A stretch of 64,000 nucleotides of DNA from VXYL01 sp965200375. Lineage in GTDB: Bacteria; Pseudomonadota; Gammaproteobacteria; Pseudomonadales; Azotimanducaceae. This document shows, one piece after another, positions 52,017 through 60,264 of this stretch. Numbering within the stretch: the first letter of the stretch is position 1; each line of letters opens with the position of its first letter. The notes under the pieces were generated by a model. It was not told the DNA's origin. It saw nothing but the letters and a program-made list of their open reading frames with translations, and did not search any database. The translations under genes were made by a program, and so were the position numbers. The stretch spans positions 372,001-436,000 of the forward strand of contig OZ241353.1 in the NCBI GenBank assembly GCA_965200375.1, read 5' to 3'.

Positions 52017-53144
52017 TCAGGGCGGCGTCGCGGTTGCCAGCGCTGGCGGCTCCGGCGCCGGCAACGCGGCCACCTGCACGGTGCGGGTGGGGAAGGCGAT
52101 CCCGCCGCCGTGCGCGGCGACGATGCCGGCGATCTTCAGCAGCACGTCCTCCTTGATGCCATGGAACTCGATCCAATCGGTGGTCTTGGTGAACGTGTAC
52201 ACCATGATGTCCAGGGACGAGGGGCCGAACCGCAGCAGGTTGACGATGAGAGTACGGCCGGTGTCGATCGCCGGATGCCCGCGGAGCATCTCGCGGACGT
52301 CGCCGACGATGGCCGGCACCGCCGCTGCGTCGTCGTAGCGAACGCCCACGGTCTCGTAGATGCGCCGATTGCGCATTCGCGACGGGTTCTCGACGGCCAG
52401 CGTGGCGAAGGTGGCGTTGGGCACGTAGAGCGGACGCTCGTCGAAGGTGCGGATGCGCGTCGAGCGCCAGCCGATGTCCTCCACCGTGCCTTCGATGTCG
52501 CGGTCCGGCGACCGTATCCAGTCGCCCACGGCGAAGGGGCGATCCAGGAACAGCATCAGCGCGCCGAAGAAGTTGGCGAGCATGTCCCGGGCCGCGAATC
52601 CCACCGCCAAGCCGCCCAGGCCGCCGAAGGCGAGCACGCCGGCGACGGAGAAGCCGAGGGATTGCAGCACCATCAGCACCGCGGTGATCAGCACCGACGC
52701 CCGCAGCAGCTTGCCGATGACCGCGGCCGTGGCGGGGTCCACCGGCGCACGCCGGTAGGCGGGATCCGCCACATGCCGCTCCACGAAGCCGATGAAGCGC
52801 ACCCCGAACCACGCCAGAAGCCCGATGGCGGCCACGTCGCGCAGCGCGTCGACGTGCCTGAACAGCTCCGATTCGGTTCCCTGCCCGGCGACGTCCGCGG
52901 CAAACAGGATGCCGAAGGTCCAGATTCCCCAGCCTATCGGCTTGCGGGCGGACTCCAGCAGCGCGTCGTCGTAGAGGTTCTGCGTACGCCGCAACTGCCG
53001 CGCCAGACGGTCGAAGACCAAGCGCACCGCAAAGCGGCACAGCAACGTGGCGAAGACGATCAGGAAGACGTAGGCGTAGGCGCCCCAGAGGTGCTTCGCC
53101 AGCGCCTCGGCGCCAAGCCCCAGCCAGTTCACGGCCCGCCGCAT
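52017..53144 (-). CDS. MscS-family mechanosensitive channel
   Basis: 375-residue inner-membrane channel. About four hydrophobic helices precede the pore helix and beta domain, marked by GGLGGLAVGFAARDMLANFF and LMLFLDRPFAVGDWIRSPDR, then VEDIGWRSTRIRTFDERPLY and VPNATFATLAVENPSRM. The C-terminal alpha/beta part and a short Pro/Ala tail follow. It releases solutes on hypo-osmotic shock. It is the first gene of the leftward mscS-hpt-phosphorylase unit. Confidence 0.94.
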   Translation of the reverse strand: MRRAVNWLGLGAEALAKHLWGAYAYVFLIVFATLLCRFAVRLVFDRLARQLRRTQNLYDDALLESARKPIGWGIWTFGILFAADVAGQGTESELFRHVDALRDVAAIGLLAWFGVRFIGFVERHVADPAYRRAPVDPATAAVIGKLLRASVLITAVLMVLQSLGFSVAGVLAFGGLGGLAVGFAARDMLANFFGALMLFLDRPFAVGDWIRSPDRDIEGTVEDIGWRSTRIRTFDERPLYVPNATFATLAVENPSRMRNRRIYETVGVRYDDAAAVPAIVGDVREMLRGHPAIDTGRTLIVNLLRFGPSSLDIMVYTFTKTTDWIEFHGIKEDVLLKIAGIVAAHGGGIAFPTRTVQVAALPAPEPPALATATPP

Positions 53145-53241
53145 CCACCACGAAGATAAGCATTGCGAGCATACGACACGATGGCGCTGGGGCGGAACCC
53201 ACCGACGCTCCTGCCCTACGGAGGCACGAGCTTGCTACCAT

Positions 53242-55944
53242 ATGCACACTCTGCAAGCGTGGCGTCCCGCTGTCGCGGCTGTGGAGACGACCGAGCCTCT
53301 TGGCACCTGTACCACCTTGAGTCCGCCGACCAGCTTGACCGCAGCGAAGTACAACCTGTCATGGTGCGCCCCGGCGGCGGTTTGCTGCGCAATCGTCGCG
53401 CTCCAAGCGTCGGCAGCCAGCGGGCCGCTCGCACGGTGCGACGACTCGGCGGCACCGGGGCTGGCGCGGGACTGCGCGACGCTGCTGGCGGCGAAGGCGA
53501 CGCTGGACCCGAACGGGGCGCTGAACTGGGACCGCGACCTGGCGCTCGACGAGTGGACCGGCGTCGGCATCTCGGCAGGGCGCATCGTCGGGCTGCACTT
53601 GGCCAAGCTGCACCTGCAGGGCGAGATTCCCGCCAGCCTTGGTTCGCTCCAAGGTCTCCGCCACCTGCATCTGGGCGGCAACGCGCTGGTCGGCGCCGTT
53701 CCGCCAGCGCTCGCCAGCTTGGCCAAGCTGAGGGAGCTGCGGCTTGGTGGCAACAAGCTCGACGGCGACGTTCCCCTATGGATCGGCTCGCTGACCGAAC
53801 TCGAGGTGCTGGCCTTGGTTCACACCGGGCTTTCCGGTGCCATCCCGACGTCCTTCGGCAACCTTGCGAAGCTGAGGCAGCTGCGAGTGGCCGGTGCCGG
53901 CCTGGACGCCGGCCCCATTCCCGCGTGGGTGGGCAGGCTGGCTCGCCTCGAGGTCCTGAACTTGGCCGACAGCAACCGCACCGGCGGCATCCCGGAGTTC
54001 CTCGGCGGTCTGACGCGGCTCAAGGACCTCAATCTCTACGGCAACGGCCTGACCGGCACCATCCCGGCCGCTCTCGGTTCGCTGGCGGACCTGGAAGAGC
54101 TCACCCTCGGCGGCAACGACTTCGTCGGCCCCATCCCACCCGAGCTCGGAAGACTCCAGCATTTGACGCTCCTCAACCTCCACGACAATCTGCTCACTGG
54201 CGTCCCGCCGACGCTCGGTTCCCTGCGGCGCCTGCAACGTCTCGTTCTCGCCAGCAACGACCTCCGGGGCCCCATCCCGCCCGAACTCGGAGAGCTCAAA
54301 CGCCTGACGCACCTCGACCTCCGCGACAACGCGCTCACTGGCGCCATCCCGCGGACGCTCGGTTCCCTGCGGCGCCTGCAACATCTCGTTCTCGCCAGCA
54401 ACGACCTCCGGGGCCCCATCCCGCCCGAACTCGGAGAGCTCAAACGCCTGACGCACCTCGACCTCCGCGACAACGCGCTCACTGGCGCCATCCCGCGGAC
54501 GCTCGGTTCCCTGCGGCGCCTGCAACATCTCGCTCTCGCCAGCAACGACCTCCGGGGCCCCATCCCGCCCGAACTCGGAGAGCTCAAACGCCTGACGCAC
54601 CTCAACCTCCGCGACAACGCGCTCACTGGCGCCGTCCCGCCGACGCTGGGTTCCCTGCCACGCCTAGAACGTCTGTTCCTTGACGGCAACGATCTCAAGG
54701 GCCCCGACCCCGCGAGCAAAGCGACCGGGCAGCGCCCAAGCAACGTCGGCGCCAGCGCCGGCACGTCGGGCAGCCGCCGGCGACCTGCGAGATGCGGCAG
54801 CGATGCCGGGCTGGCGCAGGACTGCGCGACGCTGCTGGCGGCGAAGGCGACGCTGGACCCGAACGGGGCGCTGAACTGGGACCGCGACCTGGCGCTCGAC
54901 GAGTGGACCGGCGTCGGCGTCTCGGCAGGGCGCATCGTCGAGCTGCACTTGGCCAAGCTGGACCTGCAGGGCGAGATTCCCGCCAGCCTTGGTTCGCTCC
55001 AAGGTCTCCGCCACCTGGACCTGCGCGGCAACGCGCTGGTCGGCGCCGTTCCGCCAGCGCTCGCCAGTCTGACTAGGCTGAGGGAGCTGCGGCTTCGCAG
55101 CAACAAGCTCGACGGCGATATTCCCCCATGGATCAGCTCGCTGACCGAACTCGAAACCCTGGACCTGATGCACGCCGGGCTTTCCGGCGGCATCCCGACG
55201 TCCTTCGGCAACCTCGCGAAGCTGAGGCAGCTGCAAGTGGCCGGCACCAACCTGGACGCCGGCCCCATTCCCGCGTGGGTGGGCAGGCTGGCTCGCCTCG
55301 AGATCCTGACGTTGGCCGACAGCAACCGCACCGGCGGCATCCCGGAGTTCCTCGGCGGTCTGACGCGGCTCAAGGACCTCAATCTCTACGGCAACGGCCT
55401 GACCGGCACCATCCCGGCCGCTCTCGGTTCGCTGCGGAACCTCCAAACCTTTGTCCTCACATCGAATCGCCTCACGGGCACCATTCCAGAGGAGTTGGGG
55501 AACTTGACCAAGCTTGAGAACCTCCTGCTTGGCAACAACAGGCTCCGGGGTCCCATTCCATGGTCACTGGGCTATCTGAGGAACTTGACGCATTTGGACT
55601 TGCGAGGCAACGAACTCAGCGGCCCCATCCCGCCGTTGAGCGGCATGACTCGACTCGCATCGGCCAATCTCGACTGCAACCTTCTCGACGGCCCCCTCCC
55701 GCCGACGATCGGTTCGTTGCGGCGCCTCCAGGTATTCAGCGCGTTCGGCAATCGGCTCGCGGGCACGATCCCGGACCAGCTCGCCAACTTGACCCGGCTC
55801 CGGCGGCTCGACCTCGGCGCCAACTCCCTCACCGGTTCCATCCCCTCGGCACTCGGTTCGTTGCCGAGGCTCGAGTACCTCAATCTCTACGGCAACAGCC
55901 TGTCGACCGCCAGGCCACAGGGCCGGCGACGAGGGCCCTCCTAG
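53242..55944 (+). CDS. Large leucine-rich-repeat protein, plant-type repeats
   Basis: 900 residues made almost wholly of 23-24-residue LRRs of the plant subtype (L-x-L-x2-N-x-L-x-G-x-I-P). A cap resembling LRRNT_2, CATLLAAKATLDPNGALNW followed by LDEWTGVGI, appears twice (residues ~74 and ~524), because the first third is duplicated. A signal-like stretch (PAAVCCAIVALQASAASG) near residue 45 suggests export, so the true start may be downstream of ATG 53242, which has GGAGG 18 bases away. A Ser/Thr/Arg-rich linker (about 495-520) joins the halves. No membrane anchor or sorting signal is seen at the C-terminus. Such proteins usually bind other proteins at the cell surface. The stop is shared in CTAG with the convergent uvrB stop. 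Confidence 0.85.
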   Translation: MHTLQAWRPAVAAVETTEPLGTCTTLSPPTSLTAAKYNLSWCAPAAVCCAIVALQASAASGPLARCDDSAAPGLARDCATLLAAKATLDPNGALNWDRDLALDEWTGVGISAGRIVGLHLAKLHLQGEIPASLGSLQGLRHLHLGGNALVGAVPPALASLAKLRELRLGGNKLDGDVPLWIGSLTELEVLALVHTGLSGAIPTSFGNLAKLRQLRVAGAGLDAGPIPAWVGRLARLEVLNLADSNRTGGIPEFLGGLTRLKDLNLYGNGLTGTIPAALGSLADLEELTLGGNDFVGPIPPELGRLQHLTLLNLHDNLLTGVPPTLGSLRRLQRLVLASNDLRGPIPPELGELKRLTHLDLRDNALTGAIPRTLGSLRRLQHLVLASNDLRGPIPPELGELKRLTHLDLRDNALTGAIPRTLGSLRRLQHLALASNDLRGPIPPELGELKRLTHLNLRDNALTGAVPPTLGSLPRLERLFLDGNDLKGPDPASKATGQRPSNVGASAGTSGSRRRPARCGSDAGLAQDCATLLAAKATLDPNGALNWDRDLALDEWTGVGVSAGRIVELHLAKLDLQGEIPASLGSLQGLRHLDLRGNALVGAVPPALASLTRLRELRLRSNKLDGDIPPWISSLTELETLDLMHAGLSGGIPTSFGNLAKLRQLQVAGTNLDAGPIPAWVGRLARLEILTLADSNRTGGIPEFLGGLTRLKDLNLYGNGLTGTIPAALGSLRNLQTFVLTSNRLTGTIPEELGNLTKLENLLLGNNRLRGPIPWSLGYLRNLTHLDLRGNELSGPIPPLSGMTRLASANLDCNLLDGPLPPTIGSLRRLQVFSAFGNRLAGTIPDQLANLTRLRRLDLGANSLTGSIPSALGSLPRLEYLNLYGNSLSTARPQGRRRGPS
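53461..54085 (+). repeat. 625-bp duplication, first copy (partner 54811-55435)
   Basis: Bases 53461-54085 match 54811-55435 at a constant offset of 1350 bp (450 codons) with no indel and only scattered substitutions. The copies encode the LRRNT-like cap and the first eight or so repeats of the LRR protein. Conservation of frame and lack of indels point to recent duplication or gene conversion. Confidence 0.85.
54216..54647 (+). repeat. Three 144-bp tandem units inside the LRR gene
   Basis: Nearly identical 144-bp units (48 residues, two LRRs) start at 54216, 54360 and 54504. Each encodes LGSLRRLQHLVLASNDLRGP followed by IPPELGELKRLTHLDLRDNA, with few nucleotide differences. A diverged half-unit follows. 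The near identity implies recent expansion and possible copy-number variation. Confidence 0.85.
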
Positions 55945-57965
55945 CCGGCCAGGTAGGTGGCCCGCAGTTCGCGGATCTCGTCGCGGGCTTGGGCCGCTTC
56001 CTCGAACTCCAGATTCTTGGCGTGTGTCAGCATGGCCGCCTCCAAGTCCGCGATCAGCTTGCCGAGCGCCTTCGGATCCTCCGCCTTCGCCTGGACCGCG
56101 GCGCGGCCGTTGCGGCTTTTCCGGCGGTCCTTCTGCGTCTTCGGCGCCCCCGGGGCCGCACGGGCCCCCTCCATCACGTCCGCGACCGCCTTGGTGACCG
56201 TGCGCGGCACGATGCCGTGCTCCGCGTTGAACGCCAGCTGCTTGGCGCGGCGACGATTGGTCTCGTCAATGGCCCGCTGCATGGAACCAGTTGTTTGGTC
56301 GGCATAGAGGATGGCGCGACCATGCAGGTTGCGGGCGGCGCGACCGATGGTCTGGATCAACGAGCGCTCGGCTCGCAGGAAGCCCTCCTTGTCGGCATCG
56401 AGGATGGCCACCAGCGATACCTCCGGCATGTCCAGACCCTCCCGCAGCAGATTGATGCCCACCAGCACGTCGAACTTGCCGAGGCGCAGGTCCCGCACGA
56501 TCTCCATGCGCTCCACGGTGTCGATGTCCGAGTGCAGGTAGCGCACCCGCACCCCGTGGTCGTCGAGATACTCGGTGAGGTCTTCGGCCATGCGCTTGGT
56601 CAGCGTCGTCACCAGAACGCGCTCGCCGCCGGCGACGGTGGCGCGGATCTGCTCGAACAGGTCGTCCACCTGCGTAGCGGCTGGCCGCACCTCCACTTCC
56701 GGGTCCACCAGACCCGTCGGGCGCACCACCTGTTCGACCACGCCGCCAGCGAGTTCGCCTTCGTAGGCACCGGGCGTGGCCGATACGAAGATCATCTGCG
56801 GCGCCAGCCGCTCCCACTCGTCGAACCGCAGCGGCCGGTTGTCCAACGCCGAAGGCAGCCGGAAGCCGTACTCCACCAGCGTCTCCTTGCGGGACCGGTC
56901 GCCCTTGTACATGGCGCCGAGCTGCGGCACCGTGACGTGGGACTCGTCGAGGATCAGCAACGCGTTCTTGGGCAGGTAGTCGAACAACGTCGGCGGCGGT
57001 TCGCCAGGCGCCCTCCCGGAGAGGTAGCGCGAGTAGTTCTCTATGCCGCTGCAGTAGCCGAGCTCCTTGATCATCTCCAAGTCGAAACGGGTGCGCTGCT
57101 CGAGGCGCTGGGCTTCCACGAGCTTGTTGGCTTCCTTGAGCACCCGCAGGCGCTCCGCCAGCTCCTCGCGGATCTCGTCCACCACCGCCAGGATGCGCTC
57201 CCGGGGCGTCACGTAGTGCGTCTTGGGGAACACCGTGTATCGGGGCACGCGGCTGCGCACCTCGCCGGTCAGGGGATCGAAGGTGGACAGATTGTCGATT
57301 TCGTCGTCGAACAGCTCCACGCGCACCGCTTCCTGTTCCGATTCCGCAGGAAATATGTCGACCACGTCGCCGCGTACACGATAGGTGCCGCGGCCGAAGG
57401 CCATGTCGTTGCGCGTGTACTGCAGCTCCGCTAGGCGTCGCAGGATGTACCGCTGATCGATGCGATCGCCGCGGTCCAGGTGCAGCACCATCTGGTGGTA
57501 GGACTGCGGATCCCCCAAGCCGTAGATGGCCGACACCGAGGCCACGATCACTGTGTCCCGGCGCTCGAGCAGCGCCTTGGTGGCGGACAGCCGCATCTGC
57601 TCGATGTGGGCGTTGACCGAGGCGTCTTTTTCGATGTAGGTGTCCGAGGCTGGCACATACGCCTCGGGCTGGTAGTAGTCGTAGTAGGAGACGAAGTACT
57701 CCACCGCGTTGCGCGGAAAGAACTCCCGAAACTCGCCGTACAGCTGCGCCGCGAGCGTCTTGTTCGGAGCCAGCACCAAGGTCGGCCGCTGCACCTCCTC
57801 GATGACGTTGGCTACCGCGAAGGTCTTGCCGGACCCGGTGACGCCTAGCAGCGTCTGATGGGCCAAGCCGGCCTCGATGCCGGCAACCAAGCCGGCGATG
57901 GCCCCCGGCTGGTCGCCCGCCGGGCGGTAGTCGGAGACGACCTTGAAATCCGTCGCGGCCTGCAA
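55941..57965 (-). CDS. uvrB: Excinuclease ABC subunit B
   Basis: 674 residues from TTG 57965; E. coli UvrB has 673. It loads at damage with UvrA and is cut on both sides by UvrC. Walker A LGVTGSGKTFAVANVI, the beta-hairpin YYDYYQPEAYVPASDTYIEK, DESHVTVPQLGAMYKG, and helicase motifs VGINLLREGLDMPEVSL and QTIGRAARNLHG are all present; the C-terminal UVR domain is ADLEAAMLTHAKNLEFEEAA. No ATG or GTG exists near the family start; TTG follows GGAG by seven bases and gives MQAATDFKVVSDYRPAGDQP. It is divergent from the thioredoxin-like gene. Confidence 0.97.
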   Translation of the reverse strand: MQAATDFKVVSDYRPAGDQPGAIAGLVAGIEAGLAHQTLLGVTGSGKTFAVANVIEEVQRPTLVLAPNKTLAAQLYGEFREFFPRNAVEYFVSYYDYYQPEAYVPASDTYIEKDASVNAHIEQMRLSATKALLERRDTVIVASVSAIYGLGDPQSYHQMVLHLDRGDRIDQRYILRRLAELQYTRNDMAFGRGTYRVRGDVVDIFPAESEQEAVRVELFDDEIDNLSTFDPLTGEVRSRVPRYTVFPKTHYVTPRERILAVVDEIREELAERLRVLKEANKLVEAQRLEQRTRFDLEMIKELGYCSGIENYSRYLSGRAPGEPPPTLFDYLPKNALLILDESHVTVPQLGAMYKGDRSRKETLVEYGFRLPSALDNRPLRFDEWERLAPQMIFVSATPGAYEGELAGGVVEQVVRPTGLVDPEVEVRPAATQVDDLFEQIRATVAGGERVLVTTLTKRMAEDLTEYLDDHGVRVRYLHSDIDTVERMEIVRDLRLGKFDVLVGINLLREGLDMPEVSLVAILDADKEGFLRAERSLIQTIGRAARNLHGRAILYADQTTGSMQRAIDETNRRRAKQLAFNAEHGIVPRTVTKAVADVMEGARAAPGAPKTQKDRRKSRNGRAAVQAKAEDPKALGKLIADLEAAMLTHAKNLEFEEAAQARDEIRELRATYLAG

Positions 57966-58114
57966 GTCCTGGCTCCGTCCAGCCTGCGGAGAGTCTATGG
58001 CAGCCGCCGCCGCCGCCGCAACCGCGCCTCTCCCGCTTGCCCGCTTGCCGGCGGCGCGGATGCGGGTTCCGTGGCATGGTATGGTTGCCGCTTGCTTGAG
58101 CCGGCCCGGAGCCC

Positions 58115-58966
58115 ATGGACAACCCAAGCGTCTTCGAGATCGACCTGGCGAGCTTCCAGGGGGATGTGGTCGAGCGCTCGCGGCAAGTGCCGGTGGTGAT
58201 CCTGTTCTGGACGGACCAGGTGGCGCCGGCGGCGGAAACCAAGGCCGCCTTGGAGCGCCTTGCCGCACAGTACCAAGGCAAGTTCGCGCTGGCGCTCTCG
58301 GACATCGCCAAGGATCAGTCCCTGGCCCAGCAACTGCGGGTGCAGGGCATTCCAAGCATCCGCGTCATCCGCGACGGACAGCTGGCCGACCAGCTGGATG
58401 GCCCGCAAGGCGAGCCGGCGCTGCGGCGCATGATCGACCAGCTCACCCAGTCTCCTGCCGAAGCGCTGAAAGACCAGCTGGCGAACTTCCTGGCAGCGGA
58501 GGACTTCGACGGCGCACTGGCGATTCTGCGCCAAGCCATAGAGGCGGAGCCCGGCAACGCTGGCTTCAAGGTGGAGTGGGCGGACGTGCTGCTCCTCAAA
58601 GGAGACTTGGATGGCGGGCGCACGGTGCTGGCGAGCGTACCCGAGGACACCGCCGAACGAGACCGTCCCGCCACGCGCCTAGCGCTGTTGGAGGAAGCTG
58701 CCGACAGCGGCAAGCTCAAGGCGGCGCTGGCGGCCGTGGAAGCCGACGACGGGGACCTGGATGCCCGCTACCGCGCCGCCGTGCTGCTGGCGGCAGAGCG
58801 CTGCTACCCGGAAGCGCTGGAACAGGCGATGGCGATCCTGCGCCAGGACCGCTCCTTCCGGGACGACTTGGGGCGGCTGACGATGATCCGCATCATGGCG
58901 CTGATGGGCAAGGGTTCCGACGCCGCCAAGCAGTATCGACGGCGCATGTTCAACCTCCTGCACTGA
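58115..58966 (+). CDS. Thioredoxin-fold/TPR protein of the YbbN (CnoX) type, no CxxC
   Basis: 283 residues. The N-terminal thioredoxin domain (VPVVILFWTDQVAPAAETKA) has lost the CxxC site: where WCGPC stands in thioredoxin it reads D-Q-V-A-P-A. The cis-Pro region IPSIRVIRDGQLADQLDG is kept. Residues ~115-283 form helical TPR-like repeats (ALAILRQAIEAEPGNAGFKV, RLMIRIMALMGKGSDAAKQY-type end). This is the layout of E. coli CnoX/YbbN, a chaperone that holds unfolded proteins for GroEL and DnaK. It is likely a chaperedoxin-type protein without redox function. Confidence 0.9.
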   Translation: MDNPSVFEIDLASFQGDVVERSRQVPVVILFWTDQVAPAAETKAALERLAAQYQGKFALALSDIAKDQSLAQQLRVQGIPSIRVIRDGQLADQLDGPQGEPALRRMIDQLTQSPAEALKDQLANFLAAEDFDGALAILRQAIEAEPGNAGFKVEWADVLLLKGDLDGGRTVLASVPEDTAERDRPATRLALLEEAADSGKLKAALAAVEADDGDLDARYRAAVLLAAERCYPEALEQAMAILRQDRSFRDDLGRLTMIRIMALMGKGSDAAKQYRRRMFNLLH

Positions 58967-60264
58967 CGCCGAGAGCCTCGACCCGATTCCGGCCGCGGTG
59001 CGCGAACACGGCCGCGCTGCCGATTTCTAATTCCGAAGAATCCGCCGCGTCGATTCTGCTTTGGTCTCTGCCGAAGTGCGACCAAGCGAACGCCAGCCAC
59101 GGATCGCCCGGCAGTTCGCGTTCGCGCCAGAACTGCGCCTGTTCGAGGATAACGTCTTGGCGGAACCGTAGGACTTGGCGATTCGCGTTGCGCGTTCACA
59201 GTGGATGGCTGGTTGCAGAGAACGTGCCTTGCGATTTTCCCTTGCAAACCATTGCGGATTGCGCTCGGCGGAGAGTTTACCGCGGCGTTGCACGTTCGCC
59301 AGTGCGTCTCGTGCGTCTCTGTCGCTGCCAGTGTGCCTTGAGAGCGCTCTAGGTGGCACTGGCGAAGCAAGCGTTTTCGACTCTAGGCGTCTTGCCTGCA
59401 ACGCTGGTTTCTTGCGACGAAACGACGAAATCTAGCAGGCGGTGGGTTGCCTCCCAACCTTGCCCGAGGTGGGCATCCTGTAGTTTGCGGCCGGGTTTCC
59501 GGGGCAATTGGTTTCCCAGGTGTTGGCCTCTGTTCTGCCTCCGTCGTTCCGAGTGCTGCCGAGTGCGAGTTCATAAGCCGCGGCGGTTTCCAAAACCGCC
59601 GCGGCTTGGTCGTCGTCGTTGTTCCGGCCATCGTTGAACCGCCGGCTGTTCCCTACTTGAGTTCGTAATCGGCCAGTGGCCGGGCCGTTGCTCGCGCGAA
59701 CCACGATGGAGCAACCCGCGATGGTCTCGCCAACCTTGTTCGACAGGTGCCCCGGCCCTAGCTGAAGGCCCGCGAAACGCGGCTACTTAACCACGGGGGG
59801 GAGGTCAACCCCTTGTGGCGCAAAACCAGAACTTTCTGAACTTTCCTTCTGTAATCAATGGCTTGCGAGCATCTTGCGACCGGAGAGCGCCCTAGGCGGC
59901 TGCCAGCAGCCCTGGACGCCTTCCGGCAGCCGTTCGATGCTGCCAAGCGCCGCACGGCCATGCTCAACCGAGCAACCCTGCCAAGCGCTCGCCGCGGCCA
60001 TGCTCGCATAGGAACGCCTTGCAGCCGTCGTGCGAACACGCCATGCTCTCTATCCCGCGGGGCAAGCCTTTTGGCGCTTGGAAGCGCACTGGCCGCCGGG
60101 TGGCAGCCCATTGGCGACCAGGACGCCTTCCGGCATCTCGGGAAAAATCCGCCAGTGCGAGCGCCCAATGTCGCCCAAGCGCCGCTCGACTTATGGCAAA
60201 CGCTTATGACAAGCCATCGTGCTTTCATAAAAACGCTGCTAGATCAAGGATTTGTGGAGATCAA
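58967..60264 (+). other. 1.3-kb region without convincing genes
   Basis: The longest gap in the window. Open frames on both strands (for example 59858-60280 plus and 59758-60228 minus) have residue mixes unlike the neighbours, no ribosome sites, and resemble no family I recognise. Base composition is less GC-rich than the coding DNA, particularly 59010-59900. It contains a 15-bp-stem hairpin (59575-59607) and a G-rich/C-rich stem at about 59791-59818 (CCACGGGGGG with CCCCTTGTGG). It may hold an RNA gene, the glutamine synthetase leader, or remnants of a lost gene. Confidence 0.5.
59575..59607 (+). terminator. Perfect 15-bp hairpin in the long gap
   Basis: AAGCCGCGGCGGTTT (59575-59589) pairs perfectly with AAACCGCCGCGGCTT (59593-59607) around a 3-nt loop. 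It is followed by a GT-rich run but not a T tract, so it is a poor classical terminator. It could end transcription in either direction, or belong to a structured RNA. There is no gene within 600 bp on either side. Confidence 0.45.

Noticed and set aside
54036..55446. Long minus-strand frames (up to 448 codons) under the LRR gene
   Set aside because: They mirror the repeat structure of the plus-strand LRR frame and have no protein features of their own.
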